DNA from: S012-113 sp965368405
GTDB taxonomy: Bacteria > Bacteroidota > Bacteroidia > Cytophagales > Cyclobacteriaceae
Reading direction: 5' to 3'
NCBI GenBank assembly: GCA_965368405.1
Contig: CBDUMS010000089.1
Location: forward strand, 1 to 13,867
DNA length: 13,867 nt
Shown in pieces: positions 7,284 to 13,867 of this stretch. Every line of letters starts with the position of its first letter. Positions within the stretch are counted from its first letter, which is position 1. The notes below the pieces were generated by a model. That model had not been told where the DNA came from and searched no databases. It saw only the letters and a program-made list of their open reading frames with translations. The translations under genes were made by a program, and so were the position numbers.

Positions 7284-8927
7284 ATGAGTAAATTTTTGAA
7301 GATTCACCCTGAAGACAATGTTTTTGTAGCCTTGGCTGACCTCCATGAAGGAGAAACGATAAAATATGGTGAGGTATCGATTAATTTGGTCGATTCAATT
7401 CAGGCCAAACACAAATTTGCTGAAAAGCTCTTTGAAGTAGGTGATGAGATTAAAATGTATGGGATTTTGGTAGGCAAAGCAAGCCAGCAAATACTTCCCG
7501 GAGCAGCCTTAACAACCGAAAATGTGCATCACGAAACGGCTAGTTATACCGAAAAAAAGGATGCCCTTAACTGGACTCCACCTGATGTGAGCAAGTACAG
7601 CAGTATGACCTTTAATGGCTACCATAGAGAGGATGGTCAGGTTGGTGTTGCGAACTACTGGCTGGTAGTTCCGCTTGTCTTTTGTGAAAACAGAAATATT
7701 AATGTGATGCGAGAAGCGTTTGAAGATGCGTTGGGCTTTGGGAAAGTGAATCCATACAAACTGTATGTTAAGGAGCTGGTTGATATTTTAATAGACGGTA
7801 AAGAAGATCAAATAAAAACGCATAGTTTCAAGGCTGGTGAGTCAAAATCTGGCGCACCAATATTTGAGAACATTGATGGAGTTCAGTTTTTAACACATGA
7901 AGGTGGCTGTGGTGGTATTCGACAGGATTCGGAGACTCTATGTGCACTTATTGCAGGCTATATTAATAATCCTAATGTAGCAGGGGCAACTGTGCTTAGT
8001 CTTGGATGTCAGAATGCTCAGCCCGAAATCTTGCGCTCGAAGCTAAATAAATTAAATCCCGATCTCACCAAGCCTGTTTATATTCTGGAGCAGCAAAAGG
8101 AAGGTACGGAAGAGGAATTGTTAACCAAAGCAATTCAGAAAACCTTTATTGGCTTAACTGAGGCTAACAAACTTACCAGAAAACCGGCTCCATTAAGCAA
8201 ACTGAAGATTGGGTTAGAATGTGGTGGCTCGGATGGTTTCTCTGGCATTTCGGCAAACCCTGCAGTCGGTCATGTGTCTGATCTCCTTTCTGCTTTAGGT
8301 GGGTCTTCTATCTTGTCTGAGTTTCCTGAACTCTGTGGTGTAGAACAGGAATTGATAAATCGAACTACAGATAACAAATCTGCTGAGAAGTTCGTCGAAC
8401 TTATGCGAGCATATTCTTCGGCTGCAGTAGCTGCCGGTTCAGGATTCGATATGAATCCATCTCCAGGTAATATTAAAGATGGCTTAATTACTGATGCTAT
8501 GAAGTCAGCCGGTGCAGCCAAGAAAGGTGGGACTTCACCCATTAATGATGTACTAGACTATGGAGAGTATGTAACAAAACCGGGTCTCAATCTACTTTGT
8601 ACGCCCGGGAACGATGTAGAAAGTACTACCGCCATGGCGGGATCTGGAGCATCAATAATACTATTTACTACAGGACTGGGTACTCCAACGGGCAACCCTG
8701 TTGCACCGGTAGTTAAGATTTCATCAAATACCAGGCTTGCTGAAAAAATGCCTGATATTATTGATGTAAACGCAGGGGAGGTGATCGAAGGTACTAAAAC
8801 AATTGAGCAGGTAGGCGAGGAGATGTTCGATTATATTATTGAGGTGGCCAATGGAAATGTCAAGACTAAAGCAATGGAGTTAAATCAAATTGATTTTATA
8901 CCATGGAAACGAGGAGTTTCTTTGTAG
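7284..8927 (+). CDS. uxaA: Altronate dehydratase (altronate hydrolase)
   Basis: A cytoplasmic enzyme of the UxaA/GarD family that dehydrates D-altronate to 2-keto-3-deoxy-D-gluconate, the third step of the isomerase route for galacturonate. The 547-residue protein has the fused form: an N-terminal SAF domain (about 10-85) and the large catalytic domain. Conserved blocks are THEGGCGGIRQD (204-215), LGCQNAQPE (240-248), GLECGGSDGFSGISANPAVG (310-329) and LLCTPGNDVESTTAMAGSG (about 437-455), with cysteines near 209, 242, 313, 351 and 439 that are candidates for metal or Fe-S binding. It is the only plus-strand gene. Its ATG has an A/T-rich leader and no Shine-Dalgarno, as is normal in this group; the start is supported by the SAF domain beginning at once. 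It is controlled, by inference, from the palindrome ending 18 bases upstream. A galactarate dehydratase activity is the main alternative, less likely beside GH28 and an ExuT-like transporter. Confidence 0.92.
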   Translation: MSKFLKIHPEDNVFVALADLHEGETIKYGEVSINLVDSIQAKHKFAEKLFEVGDEIKMYGILVGKASQQILPGAALTTENVHHETASYTEKKDALNWTPPDVSKYSSMTFNGYHREDGQVGVANYWLVVPLVFCENRNINVMREAFEDALGFGKVNPYKLYVKELVDILIDGKEDQIKTHSFKAGESKSGAPIFENIDGVQFLTHEGGCGGIRQDSETLCALIAGYINNPNVAGATVLSLGCQNAQPEILRSKLNKLNPDLTKPVYILEQQKEGTEEELLTKAIQKTFIGLTEANKLTRKPAPLSKLKIGLECGGSDGFSGISANPAVGHVSDLLSALGGSSILSEFPELCGVEQELINRTTDNKSAEKFVELMRAYSSAAVAAGSGFDMNPSPGNIKDGLITDAMKSAGAAKKGGTSPINDVLDYGEYVTKPGLNLLCTPGNDVESTTAMAGSGASIILFTTGLGTPTGNPVAPVVKISSNTRLAEKMPDIIDVNAGEVIEGTKTIEQVGEEMFDYIIEVANGNVKTKAMELNQIDFIPWKRGVSL

Positions 8928-8938
8928 AGAACCATTGG

Positions 8939-10546
8939 TTAGTTGGTTGATAACGGTTCAAATCTCAACCAGTCTATATCGGCAAACCCCGAGTCGTTTG
9001 TTGCACTTTTTCGAATACAGAAGAATCCCAGTTTGGCACCTATCCATTTACCCGGTGTTGCGATAAACTCCTCTTTAAAATCTATAAAATGGTTGTTGTC
9101 GGTACTGAATGAAAAATGGTAGATGCTTCCTTTTCGCATTGTAACTCTTAAGTAAAATTCACTTGCATTTATTGCAGCTCTATTAATCACACGGACTCCA
9201 TCTTCTGAATTGCCTTCTTCGAGTAAAACAAAAAGGCCTTCCGATGTCTTAGTTACGGTAATAGCGCCATAGTGTTGACCAAGTAAAATAAAACCAATTT
9301 TTTCATCATTGAGCTCTGGATTAGGATTAAAATTGATTTTCGTTGTCGCGATGAACTCGTCGGCCGGTAACTTTTGAAGCAATAAATTAGGCATTGTCCA
9401 ATAATTACGCTCATCTTCAATAAACTGAGAATATAAACGTAGCACACCATTCGCAGGAAACATATAATACCATTTAGGTTTTGGGTTAGCCTGCCATTGC
9501 CATTGTAATCCAAGATTCAACGTATTGAAATCATCAGTATCAACAGGCGTGCTTAGATAACTTCCTTTGATTGGTTTTTTATGTTGTAGAATAGGTTCAC
9601 CTATTCCATCTTTGTTCTCATCAAAACCAATTACGGGCCAGTCTCCATCCCATTTCATTGGTTGTAGATGAACAATCCTGCCATACGCGCCTTTGTCCTG
9701 AAAATGAATGAACCAATCTTCGCCTTTTGGAGTATCAATCCAGGCTCCCTGATGGGGACCATTTATTTTTGTAGAACCCTGTTCCATGACAATCTTACGC
9801 TCATAAGAACCATAAATTTCTTTTGATCTCAATACCGTTTGCCACCCTGTTTTTACACCGCCAGCCGGAGCAAAAATGTAGTAGTAACCATTCCTTTTAT
9901 AAAATTTCGGACCTTCTATCGTCGGGTCTATCTCATGTCCATCGTAAACGATTTTGCCCTCTGATATTACCTTGGAACCATCGGAACTGAGCTCCTTTAT
10001 AACTATAACACTTTTAATACTGGCTCGGCTGCCGGCGAAGGCATGAACAAGGTAGTTTCTTCCATCATCGTCAAATAGAGGGCATGGATCAATTAAACCT
10101 TTCCCTGCCGCAACAAGAATGGGTTCTGTCCATGGACCAGCTGGATCTTTAGCTTTAGTAAGATAAATACCAAAATCAGGATCGGGGTAATAAATCCAAA
10201 ATTGATCATTATGATAGCGAATGGATGGCGCCCAAACACCATTACCGTGTTGCACCTTCGAAAAGTGATCCTCGGGTATTAATTTGTCCAAAGCATGGCC
10301 AATCAATTTCCAGTTTACCAAGTCTTTTGAATGCAGGATCGGTAGCCCCGGGACAGTATTAAAGCTTGATGAAACCATATAATAATCATCTCCGACACGG
10401 CAAACGTCAGGGTCAGAATAATCTGCATGAATGATCGGATTAATATATCTTCCGTTTCCTTGATCAGCTACCCAAACATTAGAAAGTTGTGCCAGTGCCT
10501 GATGGACGAACAGAAGAGTTATAAATAGAACTAAGGCCGGCCTCAT
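8939..10546 (-). CDS. GH43 glycoside hydrolase with C-terminal beta-sandwich
   Basis: A secreted 535-residue glycoside hydrolase family 43 enzyme. A signal peptide ends at ALA (residue 19) with Gln next. The five-bladed beta-propeller occupies about residues 33-320, and the three catalytic acids are visible: Asp45 in YSDPDV (general base), Asp153 in LIDPCPLFDDDG (pKa modulator) and Glu211 in TIEGPKFY (general acid). A second domain from about 335 to the end, starting TDDFNTLNLGLQWQWQANP, is the concanavalin-like beta-sandwich common at the C-terminus of beta-xylosidase/arabinofuranosidase-type members. The likely activity is an exo-acting beta-xylosidase or alpha-arabinofuranosidase on pectin side chains, but GH43 subfamilies also contain galactosidases, so the sugar is not fixed. 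It overlaps the CE8 gene by 4 bp (ATGA), suggesting translational coupling, and ends 11 bp from the convergent uxaA. Confidence 0.9.
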   Translation of the reverse strand: MRPALVLFITLLFVHQALAQLSNVWVADQGNGRYINPIIHADYSDPDVCRVGDDYYMVSSSFNTVPGLPILHSKDLVNWKLIGHALDKLIPEDHFSKVQHGNGVWAPSIRYHNDQFWIYYPDPDFGIYLTKAKDPAGPWTEPILVAAGKGLIDPCPLFDDDGRNYLVHAFAGSRASIKSVIVIKELSSDGSKVISEGKIVYDGHEIDPTIEGPKFYKRNGYYYIFAPAGGVKTGWQTVLRSKEIYGSYERKIVMEQGSTKINGPHQGAWIDTPKGEDWFIHFQDKGAYGRIVHLQPMKWDGDWPVIGFDENKDGIGEPILQHKKPIKGSYLSTPVDTDDFNTLNLGLQWQWQANPKPKWYYMFPANGVLRLYSQFIEDERNYWTMPNLLLQKLPADEFIATTKINFNPNPELNDEKIGFILLGQHYGAITVTKTSEGLFVLLEEGNSEDGVRVINRAAINASEFYLRVTMRKGSIYHFSFSTDNNHFIDFKEEFIATPGKWIGAKLGFFCIRKSATNDSGFADIDWLRFEPLSTN

Positions 10547-11523
10547 AACTTAGTATCCCAATTCAGGAAGATGTTCTCGATGGTATATTGTTTAACTTTC
10601 TGATCATCTAATTGTTTTATCCACGATAATCTGTCGCTGACATGTGCCCCTTCACCAAAACTCTTATACTCGGCATAGCGAGCTGTTTCTTCATTCGCCG
10701 GATTCCGCCAATTGTTCCAGCCATCTTTACTGATATGCCTGCCGATTTCACATCGGATGTATGTAACGGAGGCGTAAGGTGTCCAGGGCCTGCCTAACGA
10801 AACTCCCTTCAGGTTTTCATCACCTGTGAGTTTACAATCAAAGAATACAAATCCATATTTAACCTCCCTTGGCGTAGATGCCGCTGTAACATGTGATTTT
10901 TTCTTACTGTGTATATGGCATGATTGAAAAACGGCAGTAGAAGGACCGAAAATAAAGTCAGTCGTCCCCTCAATGTAGCAATTTTCAAAGTATTGCCTAC
11001 TACCCGGTCCACTGAGGAACAACACATCCTGGAAGCCAATAAAATTACAATTGGTAAATTTTAATCTATCCCCGTGGGCAAAAACCGCCACGGCCTGACC
11101 AGCGGTAAATCCGGCATTATTTTGAAATGTTATGTTATCTGCACTGAAATCATTAGCGTAAATAAAGAAGCTGGCCGAATTCCAGGTATTAATCGTATCA
11201 CCATTATCCATGATCATTCCGGCGTGGTTGTTATAGGTCAGGATAGTCCCCTCTTTACTTTCGCCTTTTAGATTGACGAAATCTTTCCTGGTGTCTAAAA
11301 CTAAGCGCTCCTTGTAAGTGCCGTTCTTGATAAAGATCGTTACAGGAGCCTGATTGTCAGAAGGAACAGCATCAAAAGCTGCCTGAACAGTTGTAAAATC
11401 ACCACTGCCATCCTTGGCCACAACAAGCTTCTCTCTGGTATTATCCTGGTGTTTCGCGCAGCTAGTCAGTAGAAGGGTTAGCAGGCAGGAAGTTACAATT
11501 CTTCCAATATTATCAATTGTCAT
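10543..11523 (-). CDS. CE8 pectinesterase (pectin methylesterase), lipoprotein
   Basis: A carbohydrate esterase family 8 enzyme that removes methyl esters from homogalacturonan, giving free carboxylates for GH28 to act on. The 326-residue beta-helix protein shows the catalytic set: GQAVA (142-146, Gln143), GFQDVLF (163-169, Gln165 and catalytic Asp166), GTTDFIFG (186-193, nucleophile Asp189) and LGRPW (243-247, Arg245 and Trp247). The N-terminus has a lipobox LLTSC with Cys22 as the lipidation site, followed by Ala-Lys-His, with few acidic residues just after Cys, so it may face the periplasm. The gene starts 5 bp after the CE12 stop and its TGA overlaps the GH43 ATG, placing it firmly in the four-gene operon. 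Length is normal for bacterial members. Confidence 0.94.
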   Translation of the reverse strand: MTIDNIGRIVTSCLLTLLLTSCAKHQDNTREKLVVAKDGSGDFTTVQAAFDAVPSDNQAPVTIFIKNGTYKERLVLDTRKDFVNLKGESKEGTILTYNNHAGMIMDNGDTINTWNSASFFIYANDFSADNITFQNNAGFTAGQAVAVFAHGDRLKFTNCNFIGFQDVLFLSGPGSRQYFENCYIEGTTDFIFGPSTAVFQSCHIHSKKKSHVTAASTPREVKYGFVFFDCKLTGDENLKGVSLGRPWTPYASVTYIRCEIGRHISKDGWNNWRNPANEETARYAEYKSFGEGAHVSDRLSWIKQLDDQKVKQYTIENIFLNWDTKL

Positions 11524-11528
11524 GGTTT

Positions 11529-12278
11529 CTATTTCTTTCGAGGAACAACTACTCGGTTAGCCAACTCCAAGTCAAGATTTTTGATTTCCCTAAGCACAGC
11601 TTGAGCGATTATTCGGGCTCCTAATTCATTAAAATGTGTATTATCTTCAATGCCATCTGGATAATTCGGGTGTTCTCCAGGCTTCAGTTGTAAGAATAGC
11701 AACCTCGAATTATCCTTACCGAACTCCTGGTAGATCTCCTGACTGAGAAGATCAAGATCGATAAAGGCTACCTGCTGTTCCTTTGCCACCTTACGGACCA
11801 GCGGTGAGTATTCCGGATGCGATTTTCTAACGTTCCCTGCTTCGTCAAACCTTCTCCTTCCCACCGGTGTCATAAGGATTGGCGTTGCACCTTTCTCTCT
11901 TGTCTGTTTAATAAACATTACCAGATTTGCCTGGTATTGCTCTGGGGTGGCATATCGTTCCTTTTTTGTAATTGATTCGTCGTTGTGTCCGAATTGTATT
12001 ATTACATAATCACCCGGAGCCAAAGTCTTGAGAACGCCATCCCATCGTTTTTCAGCGATGAAAGATTTGGTGCTTCTACCGTTTTTGGCTCGATTGTCAA
12101 CTTTTACAGAAGAGTCAAAGAAATAGGCAAAAGGCATTCCCCAGCCAGTTTCAGGATATGCTTTAATTTCCTTAACTGACATGGTAGAATCACCAATTAG
12201 ATAAAGAGTTATAGGGTCATTTTGAAAACCAAAGGTTGAACCAATAAGAATACTTAGTATTATGTAGAGCTGAACCAT
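11529..12278 (-). CDS. CE12 SGNH esterase, rhamnogalacturonan-acetylesterase-like
   Basis: A 249-residue SGNH/GDSL hydrolase of the rhamnogalacturonan acetylesterase type, expected to deacetylate galacturonic acid residues in rhamnogalacturonan I or homogalacturonan. The blocks are in order: GDST (29-32, nucleophile Ser31), NGRST (66-70, oxyanion Gly67), GHND (97-100, Asn99) and EDNTHFN (211-217, catalytic Asp212 and His215). A short hydrophobic N-terminus (residues 3-18) looks like a signal peptide with likely cleavage near TFG, so it should act outside the cytoplasm. The gene follows the DUF4861 gene by 25 bp and precedes CE8 by 5 bp. Acetylxylan esterase activity is known for some relatives, but the CE8 and GH28 neighbours favour pectin. 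Confidence 0.88.
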   Translation of the reverse strand: MVQLYIILSILIGSTFGFQNDPITLYLIGDSTMSVKEIKAYPETGWGMPFAYFFDSSVKVDNRAKNGRSTKSFIAEKRWDGVLKTLAPGDYVIIQFGHNDESITKKERYATPEQYQANLVMFIKQTREKGATPILMTPVGRRRFDEAGNVRKSHPEYSPLVRKVAKEQQVAFIDLDLLSQEIYQEFGKDNSRLLFLQLKPGEHPNYPDGIEDNTHFNELGARIIAQAVLREIKNLDLELANRVVVPRKK

Positions 12279-12303
12279 TTTAGAATGCTTTATGTACTCG
12301 CGA

Positions 12304-13554
12304 TTAATTAATATTAGTTATCACGGGGTTTGCAAGCTCAACAGCGGTTGCTTCCAGATAATCAATGAATTCAGTCTTAGTCTTAATTCCTCCCGGCTCA
12401 CCTTCCCAAGTAGCAAGAAAATCGTATTCTACCACACCGCTGTCAGAATTTAGCCTTACAATATGACTATATTGATCTTCCGTGAACTCTATAAAGCTAT
12501 TTTTATCAAAAAGAACCGCCACACCAAGATTATCATTGTTAAGACTATACTGACCAAATGAGGCGATGTACCCAAAATTATTATCAGTTGGCGCCTTGAT
12601 TAACAATTCACCGTTTTTGTCCTTCGCAACACCGGTGCATATAAACTCAGTGTCATGAGTCAAGTTAAGTACCTGGTGAGTAATTCGTGATCCAGCATGT
12701 ATTGATATTTGTGACTCTAGATCTACTGAGTCTACCGGAGTCTTCCAGCCGTAGTAATTTGTAACAATTGATGAAAAGATAGCGCCATTTGATTCAATAA
12801 GAGCTGTAACGCTATCGGTAAACTCTACTCGATGGGCTACACTATCTACAAACATGCCAATTGAACCAACACCAAGTGAACCACCTACCTTCATAACATC
12901 CATTCCCCAATCCTCTAATTCATGGTAGGAGTCAAATCCATCTAGTCCTACATTTTGAAGGACTGGTTCTGTTACTTTTTTTCCAAAAACATCAGTTGCA
13001 TTTCTTTGATCAAGATAGAAACGATATCCCACTTTGTCCGATTCCCAACCAGGACCCTCATAGCGGAGATACCACGAATGATCCTTATGCTCATCGGGAA
13101 CCCTCAAAAAATTCACATTTTTGAATTCACCACCTATATATTCTCTTTCTTTCCATTCTCCTCCAACCTTATGCGATAATTCAGCTTGGGTCAGCTTTGG
13201 ATAGTTACGCTCTATAGCGCCTTCCGGGTTATATCGAATTGTTAATTCTTTGTTTTCGTTAGCACCAACTGAAGGTAATATAAATAGGATTTCAGTTTTT
13301 GCGTTATTTGAATTAAATACCTGGCTACTTAATTCAGCTTCTCCATCTAAAACAATAAATGCGTCAGGGTTAAAGTCTGAATGCTTAGCATTAAGATCCT
13401 CAATGGATAGCCTAACCATTACATTAGTACGGCTAAGTGCCGTCGAATTACTAACGTCAACAGTAAAAGAATTAGAGAATTCTTTGTTTTCTTGATTACA
13501 GCTGAACATGAACATCAAGCTAAGCCATACAGTTATTAATATTAGATTTTTCAT
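12304..13554 (-). CDS. DUF4861 lipoprotein of unknown function
   Basis: A 416-residue lipoprotein: hydrophobic N-terminus, lipobox MFSC with Cys19, then NQENKE, whose acidic residues resemble a surface-export signal of Bacteroidota lipoproteins. The rest matches the DUF4861 family as I recall it: the block GYRFYLDQRNATDVFGKK (about residue 177-194), DGFDSYHELEDWGMDVMKVG and SLGVGSIGMF are its recognisable centre, followed by beta-rich sequence with ITHQVLNLTHD. There is no catalytic motif that I can assign with confidence; the conserved Asp/His/Glu/Trp set in the centre would suit an enzyme acting on a sugar. Family members often lie next to pectin-degrading genes. It is the first gene of the operon with CE12, CE8 and GH43, so it is probably made along with them. 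The start ATG at 13554 directly precedes Lys-Asn and the hydrophobic core, as expected. Confidence 0.75.
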   Translation of the reverse strand: MKNLILITVWLSLMFMFSCNQENKEFSNSFTVDVSNSTALSRTNVMVRLSIEDLNAKHSDFNPDAFIVLDGEAELSSQVFNSNNAKTEILFILPSVGANENKELTIRYNPEGAIERNYPKLTQAELSHKVGGEWKEREYIGGEFKNVNFLRVPDEHKDHSWYLRYEGPGWESDKVGYRFYLDQRNATDVFGKKVTEPVLQNVGLDGFDSYHELEDWGMDVMKVGGSLGVGSIGMFVDSVAHRVEFTDSVTALIESNGAIFSSIVTNYYGWKTPVDSVDLESQISIHAGSRITHQVLNLTHDTEFICTGVAKDKNGELLIKAPTDNNFGYIASFGQYSLNNDNLGVAVLFDKNSFIEFTEDQYSHIVRLNSDSGVVEYDFLATWEGEPGGIKTKTEFIDYLEATAVELANPVITNIN

Positions 13555-13634
13555 GTGATCATTAAATTTACCCTTAATTGTATTTTTAGTCAGTTCAAGT
13601 TAAATAGAATTACTTAAGATATTTCCTTCTTAAC

Positions 13635-13656
13635 GCTGCTGAAGGAGCAGCTTTTT
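13635..13656 (+). terminator. Terminator-like hairpin upstream of DUF4861 gene
   Basis: GCTGCT (13635-13640) and AGCAGC (13646-13651) form a GC-rich 6-bp stem with a GAAGG loop, followed on the plus strand by TTTTTGTTGTTT. This is a good rho-independent terminator shape for plus-strand transcription, but no plus-strand gene precedes it. On the minus strand, the direction of the neighbouring genes, the hairpin follows the stop of the partial open frame at 13662 but has no T-run. Confidence 0.4.
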
Positions 13657-13661
13657 GTTGT

Positions 13662-13867
13662 TTAATTTTCAATCGCTTTGTCAAAGTGCAAGGAGCAATC
13701 TAAAATCAGACCACCAAGAGTCCTCTTGCCAGAAATACCCAAAGAATTCTCGTTAAAAACTGTCGAAAGATTCCTGGATTTTTTTTTGTTGGCCTCGCTA
13801 CACACTTCATCTTGCACCTGAAGTTTTATTAAGATTAGGGCTACTATAAAGGTGAAATAATTTCTAC
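13662..13867 (-). CDS. Partial open frame, unrecognised, cut by window edge
   Basis: A minus-strand frame is open from the window edge to a TAA at 13662-13664, giving at least 67 residues with no start codon in view. The first residues visible (RNYFTFIVALILIKLQ) are basic then hydrophobic, like a signal peptide or a membrane segment just after a start lying outside the window; the remainder is hydrophilic (NKKKSRNLSTVFNEN, then a Gly/Leu-rich stretch and a charged end). I recognise no family. It is a short protein, a decayed gene end, or a chance open frame: at this base composition a stop-free run of this length in one of six frames is unusual but not rare. Confidence 0.3.
   Translation of the reverse strand, partial: RNYFTFIVALILIKLQVQDEVCSEANKKKSRNLSTVFNENSLGISGKRTLGGLILDCSLHFDKAIEN

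Larger units (their letters stand above)
13555..13867. other. Upstream flank of the DUF4861 operon
   Basis: This 313-base stretch holds no complete gene. Its left third (13555-13634) is A/T-rich and is where the promoter of the DUF4861 operon must lie if the operon begins here; no convincing TTG / TAnnTTTG pair is seen and no copy of the exuT-uxaA operator core occurs. The middle has the hairpin at 13635-13656. The right part is open in one minus-strand frame to the window end. Two further short inverted repeats are visible: CAAGAG/CTCTTG at 13715-13720 and 13723-13728, and ACTTCA/TGAAGT at 13804-13809 and 13819-13824. Confidence 0.5.

Noticed and set aside
8270..8542. A 90-codon minus-strand frame inside uxaA
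   Set aside because: It is antisense to conserved UxaA blocks, which explain the sequence; no start context or family match.
8930..8940. AACCATTGGTT palindrome between uxaA and GH43 as a bidirectional terminator
   Set aside because: The stem is 4-5 bp with almost no loop and no T-run follows on either strand.
13551..13562. A three-codon upstream frame (Met-Ile-Thr) whose TGA overlaps the DUF4861 ATG
   Set aside because: Too short to judge; ATGA overlaps arise easily by chance, and nothing shows it is translated.
1..13867. CRISPR array, integrase, insertion sequence or prophage genes
   Set aside because: No regularly spaced repeats, transposase or integrase frames, or paired terminal inverted repeats were found; the gene order reads as an ordinary metabolic locus.

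Overview
The window looks like part of a pectin (polygalacturonate / rhamnogalacturonan) utilisation locus from a Bacteroidota-type organism (Bacteroidota or the related Balneolota). The base composition is moderately AT-rich. Secreted proteins have 'Ala-Gln' signal-peptidase sites or lipoprotein boxes. Translation starts lack clear Shine-Dalgarno sequences, and the families present (DUF1593/Sde182-like, DUF4861, GH28, GH43, CE8, CE12, ExuT-type MFS, UxaA) are a typical set for that group. The phylum is an inference from gene content; there is no marker gene here.

Layout, left to right. Positions 1-267 are non-coding and hold a repeat-like stretch with a good minus-strand terminator. A minus-strand operon, transcribed from about 7150 down to 268, encodes a hexuronate-type MFS transporter (exuT-like), a GH28 polygalacturonase lipoprotein, two tandem DUF1593 (Sde182-like, nucleoside-hydrolase-fold) secreted proteins and a Gfo/Idh/MocA oxidoreductase. 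Divergent from it on the plus strand is uxaA (altronate dehydratase, 7284-8927). The 132-bp gap between exuT and uxaA carries a near-perfect 28-bp palindrome with the central-CG look of a LacI-family operator. Converging on uxaA is a second minus-strand operon, from 13554 down to 8939: DUF4861 lipoprotein, CE12 (rhamnogalacturonan-acetylesterase-like), CE8 pectinesterase and GH43, tightly packed with gaps of 25, 5 and -4 bp. The right edge (13555-13867) holds the end of an unrecognised minus-strand open frame and a terminator-like hairpin.

How the genes fit together: CE12 would remove acetyl groups and CE8 methyl esters from pectin, GH28 would cut the exposed polygalacturonate, and GH43 would trim a neutral side chain. 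The MFS protein would import galacturonate and UxaA would dehydrate altronate to 2-keto-3-deoxygluconate. The roles of the two DUF1593 proteins, the DUF4861 protein and the Gfo/Idh/MocA enzyme are not established by the sequence and are the most open questions. UxaC, UxaB, KdgK, KdgA, a transcription regulator, a pectate lyase and a SusC/SusD pair are all absent from the window and would have to be elsewhere.
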